From: Lachnospiraceae bacterium
GTDB taxonomy: Bacteria > Bacillota > Clostridia > Lachnospirales > Lachnospiraceae
Length of the DNA: 64,000 nucleotides
Assembly (NCBI GenBank): GCA_022793195.1
Contig: JAAWCJ010000006.1
Coordinates: forward strand, 62,001-126,000
Direction of reading: 5' to 3'
Shown: positions 52,132 to 60,278 of the stretch, in pieces
How positions within the stretch are numbered: the first letter of the stretch is position 1
How the letters are laid out: each line of letters begins with the position of its first letter
Program-made: the position numbers and the translations under genes
The notes under the pieces: model-generated
Database searches by the model: none
What the model was told of the DNA's origin: nothing
The model's input: only the letters and a program-made list of their open reading frames with translations

Positions 52132-52893
52132 TTATATGTATTTTTTTAGTTTTACCAAAAGGCGTCCTTTTTTTGTGGAAGAAACGATTTCATCAAATAC
52201 AAATTTCCCAACGCCGCGTACAGAAACCACATCCCCTTCTTTCGGTACGGTTGATGAAGAAAGGCAAAGTTTACCATTGATAAAAACCTTTTCCCCTTCT
52301 AAAAAAGAATTTGCCTGGGAACGGGAAACCTTCATAAAAACAGTCAGCAGGGAATCCATACGTAAAGAAGCCACAGAACCTGTCATTTCTGTAAAAGTAA
52401 TTTCACCCTCCAAATCAGAAAAATCTGCTGGGGTACAAAGGACAGGGTTCCGTTTTACTGAAGTCAGGTTTTCCAGTAAAAAGTCTGCCATTGTTTTCAT
52501 ACATAAGACATAAGCATAATCTCTGCCCACGAGAAAATCCCCGATTTTTCCCCGTTCAATCCCCAAATTTAAAACAGCTCCCAAATAATCACGGTGGGTA
52601 CAGGGCACAGTAAATTTTCCTGCTGAAGACTGGATGCGAAGTGGCATCGCAGGCAAACATTCCCTGGAAAACTTTTCTTCATAGACAGGAAGAAAGCAAA
52701 CAATTTTTCTCTCCGCCTCCCCATATCCGCCGTCCATTATGACACGTACATGGGAGAACTCCGGCATTGCCGAAAGAAAAACTGTTTGCTCATACATATT
52801 TAAAAAATCAGTATAAACAGGAATGTTTCGGCGATAACATGTATCTGCCAAGTCCTGTAAATGATTCAAAAATATTTGTTCTTCCTTATTCAT
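52132..52893 (-). CDS. ylmH: YlmH-family S4 RNA-binding protein
   Basis: A 253-residue protein. The N-terminal two thirds resemble YlmH (SHVRVIMDGGYGEAERKIVCF, HRDYLGAVLNLGIERGKIGD), and the last 70 residues form an S4 domain (MDSLLTVFMKVSRSQANSF). YlmH binds RNA, and recent work links the family to ribosome rescue. It keeps the standard place after sepF. Confidence 0.94.
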   Translation of the reverse strand: MNKEEQIFLNHLQDLADTCYRRNIPVYTDFLNMYEQTVFLSAMPEFSHVRVIMDGGYGEAERKIVCFLPVYEEKFSRECLPAMPLRIQSSAGKFTVPCTHRDYLGAVLNLGIERGKIGDFLVGRDYAYVLCMKTMADFLLENLTSVKRNPVLCTPADFSDLEGEITFTEMTGSVASLRMDSLLTVFMKVSRSQANSFLEGEKVFINGKLCLSSSTVPKEGDVVSVRGVGKFVFDEIVSSTKKGRLLVKLKKYI

Positions 52894-52908
52894 ATTCTGC
52901 TCCGATTT

Positions 52909-53412
52909 TTAATATCCGGAAGAAGCGCTGCTTCCCATGAAGTCTTCAAAATCACCAGACAATTCCACCGTCTGGGGTGTTGCAATAAAAATAAAGTTTG
53001 AAATTTTTTGAAGGTTTCCATTCATGGAATAACAGGCGCCAGAGGTAAAGTCAATGATTTTTTGAGCAATTTCAGTGGGAATCCCTTCCATATTAATAAC
53101 AACAGCTCTTCCGCTGATCAAAGTGTCAACAATCTCACGGGCATCGCCAATACTGCCGGGCTTTACCATACAGACTTCCATTCCACTTCTGGTGGCGGTT
53201 CGCAAAGGAACTACATTGGCACGAGGCTTTACTCTCGGAGCAGGTTCCGGTTCATCGGGGACAGCAGCTTTTTTATCACGGCGGAAAAAGTTTTTCTGGG
53301 GTTGTTCATCATAATTGTCATCTTCGTCGTACATATAATCATCATCATAATCGTAATCGTCATCATCGCTCAGTTTCATGGAATCCAGAAACTTGTCAAT
53401 AAATTTACTCAT
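52909..53412 (-). CDS. sepF: Cell division protein SepF
   Basis: A 167-residue SepF. A membrane-binding amphipathic N-terminus (MSKFIDKFLDSMKL) is followed by a very acidic Asp/Tyr linker (residues 16-35), then the dimer/polymer-forming domain (GDAREIVDTLISGRAVVINM, DFTSGACYSMNGNLQKIS). It tethers FtsZ to the membrane. The gene lies between the HlyD-like gene and ylmH; ylmE, often present before sepF, is absent here. Confidence 0.96.
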   Translation of the reverse strand: MSKFIDKFLDSMKLSDDDDYDYDDDYMYDEDDNYDEQPQKNFFRRDKKAAVPDEPEPAPRVKPRANVVPLRTATRSGMEVCMVKPGSIGDAREIVDTLISGRAVVINMEGIPTEIAQKIIDFTSGACYSMNGNLQKISNFIFIATPQTVELSGDFEDFMGSSASSGY

Positions 53413-53502
53413 TGAGAAAACCGCCTTTCCTGTTTTTGCTCATCTATCATTATCAATGTTTTTGAGAATGATGTCAACCAATAATCTGATTTTTTTCAAA
53501 AA

Positions 53503-54948
53503 TCAATGGAGAACCTCCCCCTCCGATATACTGGAACCATGTAGTGCAATATGGTCGTAAGTACGAAGGCTATAGTATACATTTTTTTCTGCAATGCAAT
53601 ATTCATTGTTTTCATCTATGATATTTATATATCGGAAAGAGGCATATCCACGGTTTACATTATAAACTCCGGTCAGAGTTTCTTTTTCTGCCACCCGGAA
53701 CCGTTCATTGGAATCCGGCAGAATAATCATATCTCCGGTAGAAAAATTGTCTGTGGAAATATAACAGTATTCCTGTGGTGTTTCTGTCTGCTGTTCTGTC
53801 CCTTTGTTTTCTATATCTTGCTTATGATCTGTAATACGAAAAATATCGGCTGCCACAAATTCTGTGGAAACAGAACCATCTTCCCTGTAAATTTCTTTAT
53901 AAAATCCCTCTGCAGAACTATTTCCTCCGGTAGTCAGATATTCTAAAGGAATTACAAAAGCTTCCCGATTAACCAAAGCGGTTTTTGGAATTTTTAATCC
54001 CTCTACCTGAGATGTTTTAATCTCGATTTCCACAAAACGCTCGTCTGCAAATTGTACCATATACTGATTTAGCGTAAGTACACCATAGGAAGCTCCGTCC
54101 GCCCCACGGACGATAGAAAACCCCGCTTCTGCCATCAGGTCTTTTTGGGGAAAACGGACAGACACGGTATTTTTTTCCTGATAAAGAGCCAAATCTTCTT
54201 CTGTCAACGGAATCACCACAGACCATCCGTCTCCTGTGATCATCCGGTAAACAGGGCTGCCGCTGTTTACAAGCATGCCTCCGGTATAGATTGTTTTTTT
54301 ATAGTTTTCACTCGAAAAGGTTTCTGCAGAAATCTGTTCCGGCGTAAGCCCTTCCATTCCATCTGTGGAATAAAGAACGATTCCACTGGCTGTGGCAGGA
54401 CACTTCCGGAAAGAAACAGATATTTCTCCTGCATTTTGTTCGTTTAATTCATGCAGCGTATTTACATTCATATATTCCATCAACATGGAAGATAACTTCG
54501 CATTGATATCATACACTTCTGAAAAATGATTATCTGAATAAACCGCACTGAAATCTGATAGTTGTTTCTTTAACTCTTTTAAGTTTTCATCCGAAAGACG
54601 GCTTCCATTTCCGGAAGTATTATTTAAATATTCCATCACGGAACCGCTTTCATCAACTGTATAAATCAAATCCCCCACTGCCGCCTTTTGCTTTTCACGA
54701 AGGTAATAGTTGACATATCCTGCATAATCAGAAGTAACCAGTGTTTCTTCCCGAAGGATAACCCCAGTATAGTAGGCAGTGTTTGCAATATCTCCATCTA
54801 AAACTTCATACATTTTTATCTTTGGGGACATTATATAACGAATAACCATAATGGTCAGATATAAGAAAATAACAGCAAAGACAACAATGCCGATATTCCA
54901 TTTTCTTGTTTTTCTGTACCGGATAATATTTTTTTCTGTCTTTGCCAC
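53503..54948 (-). CDS. HlyD-like membrane-fusion protein of the sepF cluster
   Basis: A 481-residue protein with one N-terminal membrane helix (about residues 18-38, IGIVVFAVIFLYLTIMVI) and a large extracellular part. Its halves look like barrel-sandwich/lipoyl segments (GDIANTAYYTGVILREE, IPKTALVNREAFVIPLEYL), separated by a helical region. HlyD-like proteins bridge exporters, but no transporter is encoded nearby; the family regularly sits beside sepF in Lachnospiraceae, so a division or envelope role is possible. Confidence 0.85.
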   Translation of the reverse strand: MAKTEKNIIRYRKTRKWNIGIVVFAVIFLYLTIMVIRYIMSPKIKMYEVLDGDIANTAYYTGVILREETLVTSDYAGYVNYYLREKQKAAVGDLIYTVDESGSVMEYLNNTSGNGSRLSDENLKELKKQLSDFSAVYSDNHFSEVYDINAKLSSMLMEYMNVNTLHELNEQNAGEISVSFRKCPATASGIVLYSTDGMEGLTPEQISAETFSSENYKKTIYTGGMLVNSGSPVYRMITGDGWSVVIPLTEEDLALYQEKNTVSVRFPQKDLMAEAGFSIVRGADGASYGVLTLNQYMVQFADERFVEIEIKTSQVEGLKIPKTALVNREAFVIPLEYLTTGGNSSAEGFYKEIYREDGSVSTEFVAADIFRITDHKQDIENKGTEQQTETPQEYCYISTDNFSTGDMIILPDSNERFRVAEKETLTGVYNVNRGYASFRYINIIDENNEYCIAEKNVYYSLRTYDHIALHGSSISEGEVLH

Positions 54949-54961
54949 AGAATCTACTCCC

Positions 54962-54996
54962 TTGACATGGAAAATCTTTCCATAATAATATGGAAA
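54962..54996 (+). promoter_or_regulatory. Promoter and palindrome upstream of the DUF378 gene
   Basis: TTGACA (54962-54967) and TAATAT (54986-54991, 18-base spacer). A perfect palindrome, TTTCCATA-ATAA-TATGGAAA (54977-54996), overlaps the -10 box, as expected of a repressor operator. Confidence 0.6.
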
Positions 54997-55034
54997 AATA
55001 CGAATACACTAGACATAAAAGGAGGGAAACAACT

Positions 55035-55247
55035 ATGAACTCAAAGCCACTGGATTATACAGCCCTTGCTATCACGATCATTGGTGCAATTAACTGGGGC
55101 CTGATTGGATTTTTCCGTTTCAATCTGGTTACATTTCTCCTGGGCGACATGACACTGCTTTCCCGTATTGTCTACGGAATTGTAGGTATCTGCGGATTGT
55201 ATCTGATCAGCATGTTTGGCCGTGTAGGAAATAATAGCCACGAATGA
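55035..55247 (+). CDS. DUF378 small membrane protein
   Basis: A 70-residue protein with two membrane helices; IGAINWGLIGFFRFNLV is the DUF378 hallmark and GICGLYLIS closes it. Function unknown; such proteins are often linked to envelope stress. GGAGGGAAA precedes ATG 55035. It is the only plus-strand gene in the last 15 kb of the window and has its own promoter with a palindrome. Confidence 0.92.
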   Translation: MNSKPLDYTALAITIIGAINWGLIGFFRFNLVTFLLGDMTLLSRIVYGIVGICGLYLISMFGRVGNNSHE

Positions 55248-55289
55248 ATATGTAAAATCTGCACAGAAGAAAAAACTTCTATACGGTAA

Positions 55290-55318
55290 AAAAGGGCGGG
55301 ACGTGAAACCACGTCCCG
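55290..55318 (-). terminator. Rho-independent terminator for the P-loop protein gene
   Basis: CGGGACGTG/CACGTCCCG, a 9-bp perfect stem with a four-base loop, followed on the minus strand by CCCTTTTTTA. It may also act on the DUF378 transcript arriving from the other side. Confidence 0.85.
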
Positions 55319-55347
55319 AACCATATTTATAATGATTATGTAAGTGC

Positions 55348-55767
55348 CTACAGGGAAACAATTACTTTAGACTGTGCATGTTCCGGCAAATCCTGTGCAT
55401 CCAGGGAAATACTTAAAATAAGGGTAACACCATACTGCTGTCCGATCTGCTCCAATTCAATCAATTCAGAAGAAATATCTTTTCCTTCCAAATGAGCCAG
55501 TTTTAAGAAACTGTCTAAAAAGAGATACTCCAAATCATAGTCCTGTGAAATAATCCCACATAAAAATCCAATAAAAGCATTGTAAGAACGAATCGGATAG
55601 TCATAGACATTGATCAAACGAACTTTATTGTCCAGCTCGTGCATATTTTTTGTGTTTTTATCAAGATACACAAGGGATCCTTTACACTCTTTCACAGCCA
55701 GATTCGCTTTTTCAAGCAGAAATTTTGTTTTTCCCTTACCCATCTTTCCTGCTATGATTTGCACCAT
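55348..55767 (-). CDS. Small P-loop NTPase of unknown function
   Basis: A 139-residue protein with a clear Walker A (AGKMGKGKTKFLLEKA) and a Walker B-like LEYLFLDSFL. There are no HTH or membrane segments. Overall size and the short sequence between the motifs recall thymidine-kinase-like or PilT-fragment annotations, but I would not assign either. It has a promoter and a terminator of its own. Confidence 0.8.
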   Translation of the reverse strand: MVQIIAGKMGKGKTKFLLEKANLAVKECKGSLVYLDKNTKNMHELDNKVRLINVYDYPIRSYNAFIGFLCGIISQDYDLEYLFLDSFLKLAHLEGKDISSELIELEQIGQQYGVTLILSISLDAQDLPEHAQSKVIVSL

Positions 55768-55817
55768 AATGCACTCCTCCTTTAGTCACTGGTTATAATT
55801 TTGTAAGCCGTATTCTA

Positions 55818-55846
55818 ATTATAGTATAAATTACCGAAAAGTACAA
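55818..55846 (-). promoter_or_regulatory. Promoter of the P-loop protein gene
   Basis: Minus strand: TTGTAC (55846-55841), 17 bases, TATAAT (55823-55818). The start codon is about 50 bases further on, after AAGGAGGAG. Confidence 0.8.
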
Positions 55847-55849
55847 TCC

Positions 55850-56878
55850 TTATTTCTGAATTTTTGAAAGTAAGGCCGTCATATTTTCATAAAGAGAATT
55901 CCGGCTGGCTGCCTTTAAAACAACAGAAATATATGTTTCTCCCTGAGAGCCAGAAGAAGCCAAAGAAAGACAATATCCGGCTTCCGGAGTTGTACCGGTC
56001 TTTCCGCCTATGGGTGTTACACCATAAGGAGCTTCCGCATTTCCGGTAAAATACCAGATACCCCGTGCCCAGGTTTTTGTGACAGGATTCCCATTATTGG
56101 TATACTGGGCCGTATACGAAGGAACCCCGATCACTTCCAGAAACTTGTCATAATTTAAAAGTTCATTATAAATCAAATAAATATCGTAAGCTGTAGTATA
56201 ATGCTCCGGATCCGTAAGGCCATGGGCATTGACAAAATGGCTTCCTGTCGCACCAATAAGAATTGCTTCTTCATTCATAAGAGAAACAAATTCTTTTTCC
56301 CCTCCGGCAACCAGCCAGGCAATCACATTGGCCGCATCATTTCCGGAGGGAAGCATCAATCCATATAAAAGCTGCTCCAGGTTTAGTGTATCTCCCGGAG
56401 AAAGCCCCGCCACGGAAGAAGCCGGATCTAAATTCGCAAGCATTTCTTCTGTCACTGTGATCTCGGCAGATAAATCTCCATGTTTCAGTGCCGTAAGAAA
56501 CGTCATACATTTGGTGACACTGGCCGGATAAAGCGGCTCATAAGCATTATGGCTGTATAAAACTTCCCTGTCTGTACGGTTAAATATAATTCCCGCCTCT
56601 GCAGTGACTGCCGCATCAGATTCTGATTCCTCCGCTACACAAAGCTTTTCAGCAAACAAGGGAAGGCGGGAAAATTCTGTCTGGGCGCTGAAAGTTTTTT
56701 TCTCTGTATTGTTTTCATAGAGAGTCAAAACCGGAATATCCTGTGTCTCCTCTTTGGAAAAAGGGTCTATAACCAGATAAGCGGCAGCTACTCCAAGGGC
56801 AAGGATCAGACATATGATAACTATATGAATAACAATCCTTGTCTGCCTGACTTGCCTGGCGGTTTTTTTTCTGGACAT
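55850..56878 (-). CDS. D-alanyl-D-alanine carboxypeptidase (S11, DacF-like)
   Basis: A 342-residue serine peptidase anchored by an N-terminal helix (about residues 15-37). Active-site motifs: Ser120-x-x-Lys (PASVTK), SGNDAAN, and KTGTTPEAG. It trims the terminal D-Ala of peptidoglycan stems and is probably the last gene of the mre-min-rodA run, 35 bases after mgsA. Unlike typical DacA it has no obvious C-terminal amphipathic anchor. Confidence 0.93.
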   Translation of the reverse strand: MSRKKTARQVRQTRIVIHIVIICLILALGVAAAYLVIDPFSKEETQDIPVLTLYENNTEKKTFSAQTEFSRLPLFAEKLCVAEESESDAAVTAEAGIIFNRTDREVLYSHNAYEPLYPASVTKCMTFLTALKHGDLSAEITVTEEMLANLDPASSVAGLSPGDTLNLEQLLYGLMLPSGNDAANVIAWLVAGGEKEFVSLMNEEAILIGATGSHFVNAHGLTDPEHYTTAYDIYLIYNELLNYDKFLEVIGVPSYTAQYTNNGNPVTKTWARGIWYFTGNAEAPYGVTPIGGKTGTTPEAGYCLSLASSGSQGETYISVVLKAASRNSLYENMTALLSKIQK

Positions 56879-56913
56879 AATCTTATCTTTTAAACTCCTG
56901 TTTTATTGGCACC

Positions 56914-57309
56914 TTACTTAAACGCTTCTCTCCATTCCATATCCCCCCGTTCCATCGCTTTCACTAAAAGCTCCGCAGTAGCCAGGTTGGTAGCCAAAGG
57001 AATGTTATGCACATCACAAAGGTTAAAAACATTAAACACATCCGGTTCATGTGACTTGGGATGAAGTGGATCGCGAAGAAAAATCATCAAATCAATCTGA
57101 TTACTCTCAATCTGTGCTGCAAGCTGCTGCTCTCCACCCAAATGTCCTGCCAGAAATTTGTGTACTGTTAAATTTGTAACTTCTTCAATCAGACGCCCCG
57201 TGGTTCCTGTGGCATAAAGCTGATGTCTGCATAAAATCCCCCGATATGCAATTACAAAATTCTGCATCAGCTTTTTCTTTGTGTCATGGGCGATAAATCC
57301 CACATTCAT
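56914..57309 (-). CDS. mgsA: Methylglyoxal synthase
   Basis: A 131-residue enzyme converting dihydroxyacetone phosphate to methylglyoxal. Motifs: FIAHDTKKK, YATGTTGRLIEE (phosphate binding), LAGHLGGEQQL and the catalytic MIFLRDPLHPKSHEPDV. Directly downstream of rodA; its location in a shape operon is common in Lachnospiraceae. Confidence 0.96.
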   Translation of the reverse strand: MNVGFIAHDTKKKLMQNFVIAYRGILCRHQLYATGTTGRLIEEVTNLTVHKFLAGHLGGEQQLAAQIESNQIDLMIFLRDPLHPKSHEPDVFNVFNLCDVHNIPLATNLATAELLVKAMERGDMEWREAFK

Positions 57310-57311
57310 AC

Positions 57312-58460
57312 TTAAAACCCTCCTCTGTTATTTTCATAGTTTCGTTGTAGCCCCACATTTAATACCAATCCCATTCCCATAAAAATACTAAGTAATGAAC
57401 TTAAACCCGCGCTTATAAAGGGAAGCGGAAGCCCCGTATTGGGTAAAAGACCTGTCGCAACTCCGATATTTACAAAAGATTGAAAAGCAATCAATGCCGC
57501 AATACCGCTGCAGATTAATCTGCCTGACAAATCTCTGGCCCGTACAGCCATATAGATACATTCTGCCACAAGAATCAGGAGAAGGGCAATGATAATCACA
57601 CTTCCCACAAATCCCACTTCCTCGCCGATGACAGCGAAGATAAAGTCACAGTCTTCTTCTGAAAGGAAATTACCATTTTTCACAGAAGCCAACGTGGTAT
57701 TTGCAAGCCCTTTCCCGTGAAGCTGTCCTGAACCGATAGCCATAATGGAATTCATCTGCTGCTGAGTATTGTCCACCGGATATTTAGATGGATTAATCCA
57801 GGACATAATCCGGTTGACCTGGTACGGTTCCAAAAGCTTTTGTCCCTCCTGCTGGATTGTATAAATAAACCATATGCCAAAGGGAACCAACAGGGCCAAA
57901 ACGCCCCCTATCCATTTATAACTGAGCTTTGCCACATAAATCATAATCACAAAAATCACCACTACCACCAGGGTCGTAGACAGATTCGGCTGATCAAAAA
58001 TCAAATAAGCCGGAACGGCAAAAAGCACCAGAGAGCTTAAAACAATCCGTACCGTACTGATGGTCTCCCGATGTTTGTAAAAAAACATGGCAAAAAAGCA
58101 AATCAGCATGATTTTGGAAAACTCCGAGGGCTGAATCTGACCAATGACCGGAAGGTTTAGCCAGCGCTGCGCACCAACGCCGCTGACACTGCCCATAAAC
58201 TTTGTGGCCAACAACATGGCGATATTGACAGCATAAATAGGCCAGTAAAGCAACAGAATCCAGTGGTAATCGACAAGGGAGATGAAGATCATACAGAAAA
58301 TCCCCACTGCCACACCGAAAATCTGTTTATAATAAGTTGCTGTACCTGTTCCAATGCTTGCACTTTTCACAAAAAGAATTCCGATCACCGACAAAGCCAG
58401 AACAAATAAAATCAATCTTATATTGTAATATCGAAAATGGTACTCTTTAAATTTAAACAT
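57312..58460 (-). CDS. rodA: RodA, SEDS-family peptidoglycan polymerase
   Basis: A 382-residue protein with about ten membrane helices. SEDS signatures: NLPVIGQIQPSEFSKIMLI, FIFAVIGEEVGFVGS, and the end FINIGVATGLLPNTGLPLPF (read as FVNIGVATGLLP...). It polymerises glycan strands with PBP2 during elongation. Of RodA/FtsW/SpoVE, RodA is favoured by the mre-PBP2-min context. Confidence 0.95.
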   Translation of the reverse strand: MFKFKEYHFRYYNIRLILFVLALSVIGILFVKSASIGTGTATYYKQIFGVAVGIFCMIFISLVDYHWILLLYWPIYAVNIAMLLATKFMGSVSGVGAQRWLNLPVIGQIQPSEFSKIMLICFFAMFFYKHRETISTVRIVLSSLVLFAVPAYLIFDQPNLSTTLVVVVIFVIMIYVAKLSYKWIGGVLALLVPFGIWFIYTIQQEGQKLLEPYQVNRIMSWINPSKYPVDNTQQQMNSIMAIGSGQLHGKGLANTTLASVKNGNFLSEEDCDFIFAVIGEEVGFVGSVIIIALLLILVAECIYMAVRARDLSGRLICSGIAALIAFQSFVNIGVATGLLPNTGLPLPFISAGLSSLLSIFMGMGLVLNVGLQRNYENNRGGF

Positions 58461-58470
58461 ATTTTATCCT

Positions 58471-58752
58471 TTATTTACTAGGATTCCCATTTTTCATATC
58501 TCTAATTGGGATATTTGCAAAAAGTGCAGGAACAGATCCGTGTCCTCCCTCGGACTGTGTCTGCGTAATCTGAATATCCAGAGCTTCCGTATCCACATCC
58601 ATATATTTGGAAATCACTTTTATAATATCGTTTTTTATCGCTTCCATAATTTCAGGAGAACAGTTGGCCCGATCGGAAACCAAAAGAAGCTTTAACCGGT
58701 CCTTCGCCACATTCCCTGACTTGTTCTTTGAAAAAAAGTCAAACAGACCCAT
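58471..58752 (-). CDS. minE: MinE topological specificity factor
   Basis: A 93-residue MinE. The N-terminal amphipathic helix (GLFDFFSKNKSG) is followed by the MinD-contacting RLKLLLVSDRANCSPEIMEAIK and a beta-rich C-terminal part. It makes MinD oscillate or cycle, so this species has an E. coli-like Min system rather than only DivIVA. Confidence 0.94.
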   Translation of the reverse strand: MGLFDFFSKNKSGNVAKDRLKLLLVSDRANCSPEIMEAIKNDIIKVISKYMDVDTEALDIQITQTQSEGGHGSVPALFANIPIRDMKNGNPSK

Positions 58753-58764
58753 GACGTCTCCTCC

Positions 58765-59556
58765 TTATTTCTTTTTAAAAGCCCCGGCCAATCTGGAAAA
58801 AAAGCCGTTTTTCACATTCAAATCCAGCATAGGAACATCCTCGCCGGTGATACGTCTCGCAATATTCATATAGGCCTGTCCGGCCAGGCAGTCGGAACCG
58901 GTGAGCGGTTCTCCCTGATTACTGGAAATAACGATATTTTCGTCATCGGGAACTGCCCCAATCAGACGGACCGCCAGGATATCAATGACATCCTCAATGG
59001 ACATCATATCTCCCCTCTTCACCATATCCATGCGAATCCGATTGATAATCAGATCAATACGGCGGATTCCATTGGCTTCCAAAAGGCCAATGATCCGGTC
59101 AGCATCCCGGATGGCTGACACTTCAGGCGTTGTGACGACCACTGCCCGGTCAGCTCCTGCTATCGCATTTTTAAATCCCTGCTCAATACCGGCCGGACAA
59201 TCTAAAAGTATGTAATCAAATTCTCCTCTAAGGGAATCAATCAGTTTTTTCATCTGTTCCGGGGAAACACTGGATTTATCTCTGGTTTGGGCCGAAGGCA
59301 GAAGTTGGAGACTGGGATAACGCTTGTCCTTAATAAGAGCCTGGCTTAAGCGGCAGCTTCCTTCAATCACATCAACCAGATTATAAACAATTCTGTTTTC
59401 CAGCCCCATGACCACATCCAGGTTTCTGAGTCCGATATCGGTGTCAATCAATACGACTTTTTTGTTTAACATGGCAAGGCCTGTTCCCAAATTGGCAGAA
59501 GTAGTGGTTTTTCCGACTCCGCCTTTCCCGGACGTAATGACAATCACTTCACTCAT
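58765..59556 (-). CDS. minD: MinD septum-site ATPase
   Basis: A 263-residue deviant Walker ATPase. SGKGGVGKTTTSANLG is the P-loop with signature lysine, LIDTDIGLRNLDVVMG and LLDCPAGIEQGF follow, and the C-terminal amphipathic helix GFFSRLAGAFKKK binds membrane. GGAGG precedes the ATG of MSEVIVIT; seven more in-frame residues upstream are not family-like. Confidence 0.97.
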   Translation of the reverse strand: MSEVIVITSGKGGVGKTTTSANLGTGLAMLNKKVVLIDTDIGLRNLDVVMGLENRIVYNLVDVIEGSCRLSQALIKDKRYPSLQLLPSAQTRDKSSVSPEQMKKLIDSLRGEFDYILLDCPAGIEQGFKNAIAGADRAVVVTTPEVSAIRDADRIIGLLEANGIRRIDLIINRIRMDMVKRGDMMSIEDVIDILAVRLIGAVPDDENIVISSNQGEPLTGSDCLAGQAYMNIARRITGEDVPMLDLNVKNGFFSRLAGAFKKK

Positions 59557-59586
59557 TTTTTTTTTCCTCCAATTCAAATTCCTGCA

Positions 59587-60261
59587 CTATGAGAAACTTA
59601 CCTCGTCAATCACGTCCCTGCAAAGAGGTTCTATATGGATGCTTCCCAGATCCAGATACGCAATCTGTGCGCCATCGGACACTTTTCGCCTGCCACTTAT
59701 ACGGGCAGTCACTTCTCCGATGCGGATTTGAATGGGGTCCATCTCCAGGGCCACGACGATGGCGTGTTTCTTCCCGCCCAGTCCGGCAATAGCCGTACCG
59801 TGCAGAGCGCCGAGCACAATGATATTTCCTTTCGCAACAATCCTGGCGCCGGGGTTCACATCACCGAGCATAATGATGCTTCCCTCTGCCTCCAGCGCCT
59901 GTCCGGAGCGGAGCGTCCCTTTATAGAACTGGCCGCTTCCAAAAGGCTGTCTGTTTGCTTCCTCTTTGGCCTTTTCTTCCAGCGCTTGCCGGAAAAAGGC
60001 TTCTCGTGCTTTGTCCGTGTCGATGACACAGGAGATTTCAATCTCTGAATTTTCACAAATGGTATTTACAATTACATTAATTTCCTCCGTCGTAAGTGTT
60101 CGTCCCTCAAAGGAAATGGCCATTTTCGCCCCGCGGAAAAATCTGGCGGATTCCTGAAACTTTTCCCTGATATCTTCAAGCAACTTCTCCATAGGAAGCT
60201 CCTCATCAAGGAATACGGAAAGGCCGTAATTATTTCCTTTGATAATGACTGTCTGCCGCAT
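59587..60261 (-). CDS. minC: MinC septum-site inhibitor
   Basis: A 224-residue FtsZ inhibitor. The N-terminal domain (about residues 1-105) carries VIIKGNNYGLSVFLDEELPM; the C-terminal beta-helix has TLRSGQALEAEGSIIMLGDV and NPGARIVAKGNIIVLGALHG, which binds MinD. GGGGTGAG lies before the ATG. Order minC-minD-minE follows PBP2. Confidence 0.95.
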   Translation of the reverse strand: MRQTVIIKGNNYGLSVFLDEELPMEKLLEDIREKFQESARFFRGAKMAISFEGRTLTTEEINVIVNTICENSEIEISCVIDTDKAREAFFRQALEEKAKEEANRQPFGSGQFYKGTLRSGQALEAEGSIIMLGDVNPGARIVAKGNIIVLGALHGTAIAGLGGKKHAIVVALEMDPIQIRIGEVTARISGRRKVSDGAQIAYLDLGSIHIEPLCRDVIDEVSFS

Positions 60262-60278
60262 TTTCTCACCCCATGGTC

